Shown: positions 42,201 to 52,428 of the stretch, in pieces
Layout of the letters: each line of letters starts with the position of its first letter
How positions within the stretch are numbered: position 1 is the first letter of the stretch
Assembly: GCF_900187015.1 (NCBI RefSeq)
Contig: NZ_LT906479.1
Location: 992,001-1,056,000, forward strand
DNA: 64,000 nt
From: Serratia ficaria
Lineage (GTDB): Bacteria; Pseudomonadota; Gammaproteobacteria; Enterobacterales; Enterobacteriaceae
Direction: 5' to 3'
Position numbers and translations under genes: made by a program
The notes under the pieces: generated by a model
The model's database searches: none
The model's input: only the letters and a program-made list of their open reading frames with translations
What the model was told of the DNA's origin: nothing

Positions 42201-42866
42201 ATGACCTATCAGCTGAATTTTCCCGCCCTGTGGCCCTATCTGCCGGAGCTGCTGGCGGGGCTGCTGACCACCGTCGAGCTGACGGCGATGGCGACCCTGA
42301 TGGGCGTGGCGCTGGGGATTTGCGGCGCGGCGATCCGCAGCGGCAAAACCACCCTGCTGAGCCGCATCTGGGGCCTTTACGTCGAAGCGGTGCGCAACAC
42401 GCCGTTCGTGGTGCAGCTGTTTTTTATCGTGTTCGGTCTGCCGAGCCTGGGCTGGAAGCTGACCGCCGGGCAGGCGGCGCTGTTGGCGATGGTGATTAAC
42501 CTCGGCGCCTACAGCACCGAGATTATCCGCGCCGGCATTCAGGTGACGCCGAAGGGCCAGTGGGAGGCGGGGCGGGTGCTGGGGTTCAGCCGCAGCCAGA
42601 CCTTTTTGCGCATCGTGCTGCCGCCGTCGCTGCAGCGCATTTATCCGGCGCTGGTCAGCCAGTGCATTATCGTGATGCTGGGGTCATCGGTGGTGTCGCA
42701 GGTCTCGTTCGAAGAGCTGACCTTCGCCGCCAACCTGATCCAGTCGCGCACCTTCCTCAGCTTTGAGGTCTATCTGGTGACGACGCTGTTTTATCTGCTG
42801 TTGTCGGTGCTGATGCGCCAGCTGCTGCTGGCCGCCGGACGACGCTTTTTGGGGAGCCAGGGCTGA
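42201..42866 (+). CDS. Polar amino-acid-type ABC transporter permease (first)
   Basis: A 221-residue HisM-type permease with about five helices. The EAA loop GQWEAGRVLGFSRSQTFLRIVLPPS (residues about 115-139) contacts the ATPase, and the N-terminal LLAGLLTTVELTAMATLMG is typical. It lies 12 bases after the binding-protein gene and overlaps the second permease by one base. It forms a heterodimeric channel with the next protein. Confidence 0.85.
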   Translation: MTYQLNFPALWPYLPELLAGLLTTVELTAMATLMGVALGICGAAIRSGKTTLLSRIWGLYVEAVRNTPFVVQLFFIVFGLPSLGWKLTAGQAALLAMVINLGAYSTEIIRAGIQVTPKGQWEAGRVLGFSRSQTFLRIVLPPSLQRIYPALVSQCIIVMLGSSVVSQVSFEELTFAANLIQSRTFLSFEVYLVTTLFYLLLSVLMRQLLLAAGRRFLGSQG

Positions 42867-43502
42867 TGCTGACCTTTACCGACTGGGACATCGTGCGCAA
42901 CCTGCTGTTGGCGGCGCGCTGGACGCTGCTGCTGTCGCTGACCGCGTTCTTCGGCGGTACGCTGGTGACGCTGCCGCTGTTGCTGCTGCGCCTGAGCAAA
43001 CGGCGCTGGGCGCTGCGGTTTGTCCGCTTTTACGCCGAGCTGTTTCAGGGCACGCCGCTGCTGATGCAGCTGTTTTTGGCGTTTTTCGGCCTGGCGCTGT
43101 TCGGCATCGACGTCAGCCCCTGGACCGCCGCCGCGCTGGCGCTGACGCTGTTCACCAGCGCCTTTCTGGTGGATATCTGGTCCGGCAGCATCGCCGCGCT
43201 GCCGAAGGGGCAGTGGGAAGCCTCGCGCTGCCTGGGGTTGAGCTTCGGCCAGACCCTGCTGCGGGTGATCGTGCCGCAGGCGGTGCGCATCGCCATCGCG
43301 CCGACCGTCGGGTTTTCGGTGCAGGTGATCAAGGGCACCGCGCTGGCGTCGATCATCGGCTTCGTCGAGCTGACCAAGGCCGGCACCATGCTGAATAACG
43401 TGACCTATCAACCCTTTAAAGTCTTCGGCCTGGTGGCGCTGGGCTATTTCCTGATGTGTTATCCGCTGTCGCGCTACAGTCATTATCTGGAGAAAAAATT
43501 CC

Positions 43503-43522
<20 letters not shown>
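42866..43522 (+). CDS. Polar amino-acid-type ABC transporter permease (second)
   Basis: A 218-residue HisM/ArtQ-type permease; the EAA loop is GQWEASRCLGLSFGQTLLRVIVPQAVR (residues about 114-140). TM1 follows WTLLLSLTAFFGGTLVTLP. Its end overlaps the ATPase gene by 20 bases, so translation is coupled. It resembles the first permease in length and loop position but is clearly diverged, as expected for a two-permease transporter. Confidence 0.85.
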
Positions 43523-44246
<724 letters not shown>

Positions 44247-44292
44247 TTTCGACGCTCAAAATAACAAGTTATTAAGCTGGTAAGGAATTAAC

Positions 44293-45534
44293 ATGCTGGA
44301 TATCACTCAATTCGATCAGATTAACCCCCCCGCCCGTCTGCTGATGGGGCCGGGGCCGATCAACGCCGACCCGCGCGTGCTGCGCGCCATGTCGAGCCAG
44401 CTGATCGGCCAGTACGATCCGGCGATGACCGGCTACATGAATCAGGTGATGGCGCTGTACCGCGCGCTGTTCCGCACCGAAAACCGCTGGACGATGCTGG
44501 TGGACGGCACCTCGCGCTCCGGCATCGAGGCGATGCTGGTCTCCGCCATTCGCCCCGGCGACAAGGTGCTGGTGCCGGTATTCGGCCGCTTCGGCCACCT
44601 GCTGTGCGAAATCGCCCGCCGCTGCCGAGCCGAAGTGCACAGCATCGAGGCGCCGTGGGGAGAAGTGTTCAGCGCCGATCGCATCGAAGACGCCATCAAG
44701 AAGGTGCGCCCACGCCTGCTGCTGACGGTGCAGGGCGACACCTCCACCACCATGCTGCAGCCGCTGGAGCAGCTGGGCGAAATCTGCCGTCGGCACGGCG
44801 TGCTGTTCTACACCGACGCCACCGCCTCCTTTGGCGGCAACCCGCTGGAAACCGACGCCTGGGGGCTGGATGCGGTGTCCGCCGGCCTGCAAAAATGCCT
44901 GGGCGGCCCGTCCGGCAGCTCGCCCGTCACCCTCAGCCCGCAGTTTGAAGAGATCGTGCGCCGCCGCAAATGCGTGGAGCAGGGCATTCGCACCGCCGAT
45001 CACGCCGACGGCGACGACGAGATGATCTACTCCAACTATTTCGACCTCGGCATGATCATGGATTACTGGGGCCCCGAACGGCTCAATCACCACACCGAAG
45101 CCACCAGCATGCTGTTCGCCGCCCGCGAATGCGCGCGGGTGATCCTCGAAGAAGGGCTGGATAACGCCATTGCCCGCCATCGGCTGCACGGCGCGGCGAT
45201 GCTGGCCGGCATTCAGGGCATGGGGCTGGAGGTGTTCGGCGATCTCGACCACCGCATGAACAACGTGTTGGGGGTGGTGATCCCGCCGCAGGTGCACGGC
45301 GAGCAGGTGCGGCAGATGATGCTGAACGACTTCGCCATCGAAATCGGCACCTCGTTCGGCCCGCTGCAGGGCAAGATCTGGCGCATCGGCACCATGGGCT
45401 ACAACGCGCGCAAAGACTGCGTGCTGCAGACCCTGACCGCGCTGGAGGCGGTATTGAACCGCCTGGGCTTCGCCAGCCAGCAGGGGGAAGCGCTGCAGGC
45501 GGCCTGGAATACTTACGACGCCGGGAGCCGCTGA
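44293..45534 (+). CDS. hpxJ: Ureidoglycine-glyoxylate aminotransferase (HpxJ/PucG type)
   Basis: A 413-residue class V aminotransferase of the alanine-glyoxylate/PucG type. Lys201 in SAGLQKCLGGPSGS should bind PLP; LLMGPGPINADPRV at the N-terminus and DGTSRSGIEAML near residue 71 are family marks. In Klebsiella HpxJ transfers the amino group of unstable ureidoglycine to a keto acid, channelling nitrogen toward glycine and giving oxalurate. It overlaps hpxK (TGATG) and has an AAGGA ribosome-binding site. Confidence 0.9.
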   Translation: MLDITQFDQINPPARLLMGPGPINADPRVLRAMSSQLIGQYDPAMTGYMNQVMALYRALFRTENRWTMLVDGTSRSGIEAMLVSAIRPGDKVLVPVFGRFGHLLCEIARRCRAEVHSIEAPWGEVFSADRIEDAIKKVRPRLLLTVQGDTSTTMLQPLEQLGEICRRHGVLFYTDATASFGGNPLETDAWGLDAVSAGLQKCLGGPSGSSPVTLSPQFEEIVRRRKCVEQGIRTADHADGDDEMIYSNYFDLGMIMDYWGPERLNHHTEATSMLFAARECARVILEEGLDNAIARHRLHGAAMLAGIQGMGLEVFGDLDHRMNNVLGVVIPPQVHGEQVRQMMLNDFAIEIGTSFGPLQGKIWRIGTMGYNARKDCVLQTLTALEAVLNRLGFASQQGEALQAAWNTYDAGSR

Positions 45535-46790
45535 TGACGGCGCTGTTAACCGCCCAGGAGGCGGAACAGGCGGCGGCGCGGGTGATGGCGCGCTGCGACG
45601 CGCTGGCGGCGATCTCGGCCACGCCGGGGCAGCTGACGCGCACCTATCTCTCCCCGGAACATCGGCGCGCCAACCTGCTGGTGGGGGACTGGATGCGCAG
45701 CATCGGCATGGAGGTGTGGCAAGACGGCGTCGGCAATATCTGCGGCCGCTATGAGGGCCAGACGCCCGGCGCACCGGCGCTGTTGCTCGGCTCGCATCTG
45801 GATACGGTGCGCAACGCCGGGCGTTACGACGGCATGCTCGGCGTACTGACCGCGTTGGAAGTGGTGGCGCAGCTGCACCGCCGGCAGCGCCGTTTGCCGG
45901 TGGCGGTCGAGGTGATCGGCTTTGCCGATGAAGAAGGCACGCGTTTCAGCGTGGCCCTGCTGGGCAGCCGCGGCATCACCGGCCGGTGGCCGGAGGAATG
46001 GCTGGCGCGCACCGATGCCGACGGCGTTACCGTGGCGCAGGCGCTGCGCGATTTCGGCCTGGATCCGGCGGCCATTGCGCAGGCGCGCCGCGCGCCAGGC
46101 GATATCTGCGCCTATCTGGAGCTGCACATCGAACAGGGCCCCTGCCTGGAGGCCGCCGGGCTGGCGCTGGGCGTGGTGACGGCGATCAACGGCGCTCGCC
46201 GCCTTAACTGCACCTTCAGCGGCGAGGCCGGCCATGCCGGCACCGTGCCGATGGGGCAGCGCAAAGACGCGCTGGCGGCGGCGGCGGAGTGGATGGTGGC
46301 GGTCGAGGGCATCACCCGCGCCGCCGATCCGCATCTGGTGGCGACGGTGGGGTGCATTGACAGCCTGCCGGGAGCGGTCAACGTGATCCCCGGCGAGGTG
46401 AAGCTGACGCTCGACGTGCGCGGTCCGGAAGATGGCGCGCTGGCGACGCTGCTGGCGCAGCTGTTGCGGCAGGCGCAGGCGATCTGCGCGCGGCGCGGGC
46501 TGCGGTTTGCCAGCGAAGAGTTTTACCGTATCGACGCGACGGCGTGCGACGCCGGGTTGCAGCGGCGCTGGCATGACGGCGTGCAGCGGGTGCAGGGGCG
46601 CAGCATGGCGTTGCCGAGCGGCGCCGGGCACGACGCCATCGCCGTGGCGGCGGACTGGCCGGTGGGCATGCTGTTCGTGCGCTGTGACCGCGGCATCAGC
46701 CATCACCCGGCGGAAGCCGTCACGCCGGCGGACGTGGCGCTGGCCATTCAGGCCTACTGCCAGACGGTCGCCAGCTGGGAGAACGGCTGA
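45534..46790 (+). CDS. hpxK: Allantoate amidohydrolase HpxK
   Basis: A 418-residue M20-family di-metal amidohydrolase of the AllC/HyuC group. Metal-binding blocks are LLGSHLDTVRNAGRYDG (near 83), GFADEEGTRF (near 125), LELHIEQGPCLEAAG (near 198) and SGAGHDAIAVA near the end. It converts allantoate to ureidoglycine, CO2 and ammonia. It is coupled by one-base stop/start overlaps to hpxJ before it and hpxQ after it. Confidence 0.9.
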   Translation: MTALLTAQEAEQAAARVMARCDALAAISATPGQLTRTYLSPEHRRANLLVGDWMRSIGMEVWQDGVGNICGRYEGQTPGAPALLLGSHLDTVRNAGRYDGMLGVLTALEVVAQLHRRQRRLPVAVEVIGFADEEGTRFSVALLGSRGITGRWPEEWLARTDADGVTVAQALRDFGLDPAAIAQARRAPGDICAYLELHIEQGPCLEAAGLALGVVTAINGARRLNCTFSGEAGHAGTVPMGQRKDALAAAAEWMVAVEGITRAADPHLVATVGCIDSLPGAVNVIPGEVKLTLDVRGPEDGALATLLAQLLRQAQAICARRGLRFASEEFYRIDATACDAGLQRRWHDGVQRVQGRSMALPSGAGHDAIAVAADWPVGMLFVRCDRGISHHPAEAVTPADVALAIQAYCQTVASWENG

Positions 46791-47290
46791 TGAAGCTGCA
46801 ACGTTTTAACCGGCTGTCGGCGGCGGAGGCGGAGCGCCTGCTGCGCCCCTGCGTGGACATCGACAGCTGGATCGCGGCGCTGATTGCCGCGCGGCCGTTC
46901 AGCGGCGTAGACGCCGCGTTGGCGACGGCGCGCCAGGCCGCCTTGCGCTGGCGGCCGGAAGAGGTGGCCCAGGCGCTGGCGCAGCATCCGCGCATCGGCG
47001 AGCGCGCGCAGGGGGCCGGGCGAGAAGCGGCGTTTTCCCGGCGCGAGCAATCGGCGGTAAACGCGCAGGACGCGGCGCTGCAACAGGCGCTGCTGGCGGC
47101 CAATCGCCGTTATGAACAGCAGTTTGAACGGGTATTTTTGATCCGCGCCGCCGGCCGCGATGGGCAGAGCATCCTGCAAGAGCTGGAGCGCCGGTTGCAT
47201 AACGACCCGCAGCAGGAACAGCGTGAAACCGCCGAGCAGCTGCGTGAAATCACCTTGTTGCGTTTGAAGGAGTTATTGAGCGATGAGTAA
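46790..47290 (+). CDS. hpxQ: OHCU decarboxylase HpxQ
   Basis: A 166-residue all-helical decarboxylase. The catalytic His is in AQHPRIGERA (about residue 65) and the downstream Glu in FSRREQSAV; FNRLSAAEAERLLRPCVD is the family N-terminus. It stereospecifically decarboxylates 2-oxo-4-hydroxy-4-carboxy-5-ureidoimidazoline to S-allantoin. It precedes hpxT with an 8-base overlap; both enzymes act in consecutive steps. Confidence 0.9.
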   Translation: MKLQRFNRLSAAEAERLLRPCVDIDSWIAALIAARPFSGVDAALATARQAALRWRPEEVAQALAQHPRIGERAQGAGREAAFSRREQSAVNAQDAALQQALLAANRRYEQQFERVFLIRAAGRDGQSILQELERRLHNDPQQEQRETAEQLREITLLRLKELLSDE

Positions 47291-47618
47291 CATCAGCACC
47301 CATATTCTGGATACCTCGGTCGGCAAACCTGCGGCCAACGTGCGGGTATGGCTGGAGCGCGAATGCGACGGCCAGTGGCTGAAGCAGGCGGAAAGCCGCA
47401 CCGACGCCGACGGCCGCGTTCGCGATCTGACGCCGGAGGGCGCCGGCGCCGGGCATTATCGCCTGCATGCCGACCTTGGCGCTTACTTTGCCGCCGACGG
47501 GCGAGAAACGCTGTACCGCACGGCGATTATCGAGGTGGCCATCCGCGATGCGGCGCAGCATTACCATTTGCCGTTGCTTATCGGCCCCTATTCGTATTCA
47601 ACCTACCGGGGCAGCTAA
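47283..47618 (+). CDS. hpxT: 5-hydroxyisourate hydrolase (transthyretin-like) HpxT
   Basis: A 111-residue transthyretin-related enzyme. The three signatures are present: HILDTSVGKPAANVRVWLE at the N-terminus, a central RTDADGRV block, and the C-terminal PLLIGPYSYSTYRGS, where YRGS is the catalytic tetrapeptide. It hydrolyses 5-hydroxyisourate to OHCU. No signal peptide is visible, so it is cytoplasmic. It overlaps hpxQ upstream. Confidence 0.95.
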   Translation: MSNISTHILDTSVGKPAANVRVWLERECDGQWLKQAESRTDADGRVRDLTPEGAGAGHYRLHADLGAYFAADGRETLYRTAIIEVAIRDAAQHYHLPLLIGPYSYSTYRGS

Positions 47619-47654
47619 CGCCCCACTGCGGTTAACCCAATTGACGAGGTGCCT

Positions 47655-49007
47655 ATGGCTCTGTCTCAGGATAAGGGCGCGGCTTCGTGCTGCCCGGAAG
47701 ATGAAAAACTGCCGCTGGGAAAAACCTTTGCCTACGGCCTGCAGCATATTTTGACCATGTACGGCGGCATCATCGCGCCGCCGCTGATCATCGGCTCCGC
47801 CGCCGGATTGAACGCGCCGCAGATCGGCATGCTGGTGACGGCGGCGCTGTTCGTCAGCGGGCTGGCGACGCTGTTGCAGACCCTGGGCGTGCGCGGCTTC
47901 GGCTCGCGGTTGCCCCTGGTGCAGGGCGTTTCCTTCGCCGGGGTGGCGGCCATGGTGACCATAGCGACCGGCGACGGCGGGCTGCCGGCGGTGTTCGGCG
48001 CGGTGATCGCCGCTTCGGTGGTCGGCTTGCTGATCGCGCCGTTCTTTGCGCAGATTATCCGCTTCTTTCCCCCGGTGGTGACCGGCTGCGTGGTGACGGC
48101 GATTGGCCTGTCGCTGATGCCGGTCGCGGTGCGCTGGGCGATGGGCGGCAAGGCCGGCGCGGCGGACTGGGGATCGACCGGCAATATCGGCCTGGCGGCC
48201 TTCACGCTGGCGGTGATTTTGCTGCTGAACAAGGTCGGGTCACCGGCGCTGAAGCGGCTGTCGGTGCTGCTGGCGATGGTGGCCGGCTGCGCGGCGGCGG
48301 CACTGGCGGGCAAGCTGAGCTTCGCTGCGCTGGGCGAAGGGCCCTGGCTGGCGTTTCCCGAGCCGTTCGCCTACGGCTGGCCGACCTTCGAGCCCAGCGC
48401 CATTCTGTCGATGCTGCTGATCGTGCTGGTATTGCTGACGGAAACCACCGCCGGCCTGATGGCGGTCGGCGAGATCGTCGGTTCGCCGGTGGACTCGCGC
48501 CGCATCGCCAACGGCCTGCGCGCCGATATGCTGTCCAGCGCGCTGTCGCCGGTGTTCAATTCGTTTCCGCAGAGCTCGTTCGCGCAGAATATCGGGCTGG
48601 TGGCGATCTCCGGCGTGAAGAGCCGCTTCGTGGTCAGCGCCGGCGGCGCGATCCTGGTGTTGCTGGGGCTGTTGCCGGTACTGGGCCGGCTGGTGGCCTG
48701 CATTCCGCTGCCGGTGTTGGGCGGCGCCGGCGTGGTGCTGTTTGGCTCGGTGGCCGCCAGCGGCATTCGCACGCTGGCGAAAGTCGATTACAAGGACAAC
48801 ATGAATCTGGTGGTGGTGGCGACGTCCATCGCCTTCGGCATGATCCCGATCGTGATGCCGACGTTCTACGATCGGTTCCCGCACTGGGTGCGCACCCTGC
48901 TGCATTCCGGCATCAGCGCGGCCTGCCTGGCGGCGTTGTTGCTGAATCTGCTGTTCAACCGGGTCGGCCCTGCGGAGAAAAACGCGGCGGAAGAGGAGCT
49001 TTCCTGA
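47655..49007 (+). CDS. hpxP: Nucleobase:cation symporter-2 (xanthine/urate permease, UacT-like)
   Basis: A 450-residue NCS2/NAT-family permease with 14 predicted helices. Hallmarks are YGLQHILTMYGGIIAPPLI near residue 26, the QxxFAQNIGLVAISGVKSR motif (SFAQNIGLVAISGVKSR, near residue 313) and an ETTAGLMAVGEIVG segment (TM8). It should import urate or xanthine with protons, feeding the pathway. The start at 47655 is set by GAGG upstream; a GTG six bases earlier is possible. The symbol is by analogy with Klebsiella hpxPQT. Confidence 0.85.
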   Translation: MALSQDKGAASCCPEDEKLPLGKTFAYGLQHILTMYGGIIAPPLIIGSAAGLNAPQIGMLVTAALFVSGLATLLQTLGVRGFGSRLPLVQGVSFAGVAAMVTIATGDGGLPAVFGAVIAASVVGLLIAPFFAQIIRFFPPVVTGCVVTAIGLSLMPVAVRWAMGGKAGAADWGSTGNIGLAAFTLAVILLLNKVGSPALKRLSVLLAMVAGCAAAALAGKLSFAALGEGPWLAFPEPFAYGWPTFEPSAILSMLLIVLVLLTETTAGLMAVGEIVGSPVDSRRIANGLRADMLSSALSPVFNSFPQSSFAQNIGLVAISGVKSRFVVSAGGAILVLLGLLPVLGRLVACIPLPVLGGAGVVLFGSVAASGIRTLAKVDYKDNMNLVVVATSIAFGMIPIVMPTFYDRFPHWVRTLLHSGISAACLAALLLNLLFNRVGPAEKNAAEEELS

Positions 49008-49044
49008 AAGGTGCGGGCGCAGCGGGCTGCGCCCGGGCGGGATA

Positions 49045-49818
49045 TCAGTCGTGGCGCAGGAAGCTGTCGGCATCGCGCCAGGCGGGGAAGGCGCTGCGGT
49101 AGCCCTGCAGGTTTTCCAGCGACAGCTCGGCGTCCAGCCGCGCGGCCGCGCCGGCTTCGGCATCGGCCAGGATTTCGCCCTGCGGGCTGAGGATCAGGCT
49201 GTCGCCGCTGTAGTCCAGGCCGTTGCCGTCTGCGCCGACGCGGTTGCAGCCGGCCACGTAGACCTGATTTTCAATCGCCCGCGCCGCCAGCAGCGTTTGC
49301 CAGTGTCTGCTGCGCGGCGCCGGCCAGTTGGCGACGTACAGCGCCAGATCGTAATCCTGCTGGTAGCGCGACCACACCGGGAAGCGCAGGTCGTAGCAAA
49401 TCTGCGGCAGGATGCGCCAGCCGCGCCATTCGAAAATCTCGCGGCGTTTACCGGCCTGATAATGCAGGTGTTCGCCGGCCATGCGGAACAGATGGCGTTT
49501 GTCATAGGCATGCACCCGGCCGCCCGGCTCCACCAGCAGGAAGCGGTTGACCGCGCCCTCGGCGGTTTTCAGCGCCACGCTGCCGCCTACCAGCGCGTGG
49601 GTTTTCACCGCCCAGCCATGCAGCCAGTCGATCACCCGCTGTTCAGGCAGCGCGCTTTCGCCGGCGTCCATGGCGAAGCCGGTGGTGAACATCTCCGGCA
49701 GCACGATCAGGTCACGGCCGGCGATCGGGGCCAGCAGGGCGTCGAAATGGCGCAGGTTGGCGGCGCCGTCGCGCCAGACCAGCGGTTGCTGCAACAGGGT
49801 GATTTTTAAAGTCGACAT
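49045..49818 (-). CDS. yafV: Omega-amidase YafV (nitrilase superfamily)
   Basis: A 257-residue C-N hydrolase. The Glu-Lys-Cys triad is complete and at the E. coli YafV positions: Glu42 (LPEMFTTGF), Lys107 (YDKRHLF) and Cys141 (PQICYDLRFP). It hydrolyses 2-oxoglutaramate or 2-oxosuccinamate to the keto acid and ammonia. It overlaps ybdL by 13 bases, so the transaminase and the enzyme that removes its co-product are made together. The start at 49818 is chosen on E. coli similarity. Confidence 0.93.
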   Translation of the reverse strand: MSTLKITLLQQPLVWRDGAANLRHFDALLAPIAGRDLIVLPEMFTTGFAMDAGESALPEQRVIDWLHGWAVKTHALVGGSVALKTAEGAVNRFLLVEPGGRVHAYDKRHLFRMAGEHLHYQAGKRREIFEWRGWRILPQICYDLRFPVWSRYQQDYDLALYVANWPAPRSRHWQTLLAARAIENQVYVAGCNRVGADGNGLDYSGDSLILSPQGEILADAEAGAAARLDAELSLENLQGYRSAFPAWRDADSFLRHD

Positions 49819-50966
49819 AACCGCTCCGCAGCTGCATCCAGCGTGTCGTCCTGTTTGGCGAAGCACAGCCGGATCAATTTATGGGGGAAAGGATCGGCAC
49901 AGAAGACCGACAGCGGAATGGCCGCCACGCCTGCGTGCTCGGTTAACCAACGGCAGAACGCCACATCGTCCAGATCGGAGATGGCGCCGTAATCCGCCAG
50001 CAGGAAGTATGTACCTTCGCAGGGCAAAATTTCCAGTCGGCTGTTCGCCAGCGCCTGCACAAAGCGGTCGCGTTTGGCGCGGTAGAACGCCGGCAGCCGT
50101 TGCCAGTGCTGCGGTTCGGCGCGCAGCATATCCGCCAGCGCCAGCTGGGCCGGGGTATTGACCGCGAAGGTCAGGTATTGGTGCACCTTGCGCACTTCGG
50201 CGCTCAGCGCGGTCGGCGCCACGCAGTAACCGACTTTCCAGCCGGTCATGTGGAAGGTTTTGCCGAACGAAGAGACGGCGATCGCCCGTTGGCGCAGCTG
50301 CGGGTGGGCCAGCACGCTGGCGTGTCCGCCCCTGGCGAAGCAGATATGCTCGTAGACCTCGTCGCTGAGCACGTAGATTTCATGCTCGGCGATGGCCTGC
50401 CACAGCTGCTGCAAATCTTCCGCCTGCCAGGCGGTGGCGGACGGGTTGTGCGGCGTATTGACGATCACCAGACGGGTACGCGGCGACAGCAGCCCGGCGA
50501 ACTGCCGCCAGTCGACGCTAAAGGCCGGCGGCTGCAGGGCGATGCGTTTCAGCGTACCGCCGGCCAGCGTGACCGCGGGCGCATAGCTGTCGTAGCTGGG
50601 ATCAAAGCAAATCACCTCGTCGCCGGGCCGCACCAGCGCGCTGATGGCGGCGAACAGCGCTTCGGTCGCGCCGGCGGTGACGGTCACTTCGCTATTGGCG
50701 TCCGGCTGCCAGCCATACAGCAGGGCGGTTTTCTCGGCGATGGCCTCGCGCAGCGGCGCGACGCCGGTCATCGGCGCATATTGGTTGGCGCCCTGGGCGA
50801 CGTGCCAGGCGAGGCGCTCTTTCAGGTAGTCCGGGCCATCGAAATCGGGGAAGCCCTGCGACAGGTTGATCGCCTGATGCTGCTGCGCCAGCGCGCTCAT
50901 CTGGGTAAAGATGGTGGTGCCCAGTGCAGGCAGTTTGCTTTCGGGAATCAATGCGGAAGTGCTCAT
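49806..50966 (-). CDS. ybdL: Methionine aminotransferase YbdL (glutamine transaminase K type)
   Basis: A 386-residue class I PLP aminotransferase. The PLP lysine is Lys236 (SSFGKTFHMTGWKVGY), as in E. coli YbdL; NLSQGFPDFDGP marks the N-terminus and Asn170 (IVNTPHNPSATAW) contacts the cofactor. It converts 4-methylthio-2-oxobutyrate to methionine with glutamine as preferred donor, the last step of methylthioadenosine salvage. It is divergent from mtnBCD and overlaps yafV. Confidence 0.92.
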   Translation of the reverse strand: MSTSALIPESKLPALGTTIFTQMSALAQQHQAINLSQGFPDFDGPDYLKERLAWHVAQGANQYAPMTGVAPLREAIAEKTALLYGWQPDANSEVTVTAGATEALFAAISALVRPGDEVICFDPSYDSYAPAVTLAGGTLKRIALQPPAFSVDWRQFAGLLSPRTRLVIVNTPHNPSATAWQAEDLQQLWQAIAEHEIYVLSDEVYEHICFARGGHASVLAHPQLRQRAIAVSSFGKTFHMTGWKVGYCVAPTALSAEVRKVHQYLTFAVNTPAQLALADMLRAEPQHWQRLPAFYRAKRDRFVQALANSRLEILPCEGTYFLLADYGAISDLDDVAFCRWLTEHAGVAAIPLSVFCADPFPHKLIRLCFAKQDDTLDAAAERLCRL

Positions 50967-51032
50967 GGTCGGCTTAAACTCCTGGCGCTTATGTTGCCGT
51001 CAATATAACACGATGTTAGTATTTGGCAATCA

Positions 51033-51056
51033 AGACGCTTAGATGGCTAAATGCGG
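51033..51056. promoter_or_regulatory. MetJ-box-like tandem repeat in the ybdL / mtnB divergent promoter
   Basis: Tandem 8-mers AGACGCTT and AGATGGCT (51033-51048) each match the met-box consensus AGACGTCT at six of eight positions; a third (51049-51056) is poor. MetJ control of both operons is inferred. A separate small palindrome, TAACA-CGA-TGTTA, lies at 51006-51018. Confidence 0.6.
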
Positions 51057-51127
51057 GGCGGATCTTGCCGCGACGCCGGTCATTCTAAGCCGCATCGGCT
51101 GGCGACTTCACAGATCGGGATACGATA

Positions 51128-51742
51128 ATGACGGATAATCCGCAACTTACAGCACTATTGGCCGCCTGCCACTGGATTGGCGAAAAGGGCTGGTGCCCGG
51201 CGACCGGCGGCAACATGTCGCTGCGCCTCGACGATGAGCAGTGCCTGGTCACCGAATCCGGCAAGGACAAGGGCAGCCTGACGGCGGCGGACTTCCTGCG
51301 GGTGGATATCGCCGACAACCACGTGCCGAGCGGCCGCACGCCCTCGGCGGAGACCGGTCTGCATACCCTGATTTACCGCCTGTACCCGCAGATTGGCGCG
51401 GTGCTGCATACCCATTCGGTCAACGCCACCGTGCTGTCGCGCGTCGAGCGCAGCGAAGCGCTGGTGCTGCAGGGCTATGAGATGCAAAAATCGCTCGGCG
51501 GGCAGAACAGCCACCTGGATCGCGTGGCGATCCCTATCTTCGACAACGATCAGGATATTCCGCGGCTGGCGGCGCGCGTGGCGGCCTATGCGGAAACCAC
51601 GCCGCTGCAGTACGGTTTTCTGGTGCGCGGCCACGGTCTGTACTGCTGGGGCCGCCAGGTGGCGGAAGCCCGCCGTCATCTTGAAGGGCTGGAATTCCTG
51701 TTCCAGTGTGAACTGCAACGCCGCTTACTGGAGGCGAAATGA
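51128..51742 (+). CDS. mtnB: Methylthioribulose-1-phosphate dehydratase
   Basis: A 204-residue class II aldolase-fold enzyme. [10 protein letters not shown] near the N-terminus and the metal-binding [14 protein letters not shown] and GHGLYCWG are typical. It dehydrates 5-methylthioribulose 1-phosphate to 2,3-diketo-5-methylthiopentyl 1-phosphate. It is the first gene of mtnBCD, and its stop overlaps mtnC by four bases. It is not present in E. coli K-12. Confidence 0.93.
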   Translation: MTDNPQLTALLAACHWIGEKGWCPATGGNMSLRLDDEQCLVTESGKDKGSLTAADFLRVDIADNHVPSGRTPSAETGLHTLIYRLYPQIGAVLHTHSVNATVLSRVERSEALVLQGYEMQKSLGGQNSHLDRVAIPIFDNDQDIPRLAARVAAYAETTPLQYGFLVRGHGLYCWGRQVAEARRHLEGLEFLFQCELQRRLLEAK

Positions 51743-52428
51743 TCCGCGCCATCGTGACCGATATTGAAGGCACTACCAGCGATATCCGCTTTGTGCACCA
51801 GGTGCTGTTTCCCTATGCGCGCGCGCGGCTGGCGGATTTTTTGCGCCAACACGCCGATGACCGCGAGGTGGCCGCGCCGCTGGCCGCCCTGCGTCAGGAG
51901 CTTGGGCAACCCGAGGCGGGCATCGAATCGCTGACAGCCGCGCTGTACCGCTTTATGGATGAAGATCGCAAGTCCACCGCGCTGAAGGCGCTGCAGGGCA
52001 TCATCTGGCGCAGCGGCTATCTCAGCGGCGATTTCCGCGGCCATCTGTACCCGGAGGTGGCCGGCCAACTGGCGACCTGGCAGCGGCAGGGGCTGCGGCT
52101 GTACGTTTACTCCTCCGGCTCGGTGGAGGCGCAGAAGCTGTTGTTCGGCTACAGCGAAGCCGGCGATCTGCAGCCGTTGTTCAGCGGCTATTTCGACACC
52201 CGCGTCGGCGCCAAGCGCGAAACCGCTTCGTACCGCAATATCGCCCAGGCCATCGGCCTGGCGCCCGATGAGCTGCTGTTTTTGTCCGACATTCATCAGG
52301 AGCTGGACGCCGCCCAGGCCGCCGGTTGGCATACCTGCCAGCTGATCCGCGATCAGGCGGACGCACAGAGCCGGCACCCGCAGGTTAACCGTTTTGATCA
52401 GATTGATTTAGGGGAGTTTGCCTCATGA
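51739..52428 (+). CDS. mtnC: Enolase-phosphatase MtnC
   Basis: A 229-residue HAD-family bifunctional enzyme. The nucleophile block is [11 protein letters not shown] (Asp8), followed by [21 protein letters not shown] and the Lys/Asp block [13 protein letters not shown] with [13 protein letters not shown]. It enolises and dephosphorylates the diketo intermediate to the acireductone. It overlaps mtnB before it and mtnD after it by four bases each. Confidence 0.95.
   Translation: MIRAIVTDIEGTTSDIRFVHQVLFPYARARLADFLRQHADDREVAAPLAALRQELGQPEAGIESLTAALYRFMDEDRKSTALKALQGIIWRSGYLSGDFRGHLYPEVAGQLATWQRQGLRLYVYSSGSVEAQKLLFGYSEAGDLQPLFSGYFDTRVGAKRETASYRNIAQAIGLAPDELLFLSDIHQELDAAQAAGWHTCQLIRDQADAQSRHPQVNRFDQIDLGEFAS

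Noticed and set aside
44260..44273. Small palindrome AATAAC-AA-GTTATT before hpxJ
   Set aside because: Too short and isolated to support an operator or terminator; there is no T tract and the operon seems continuous.
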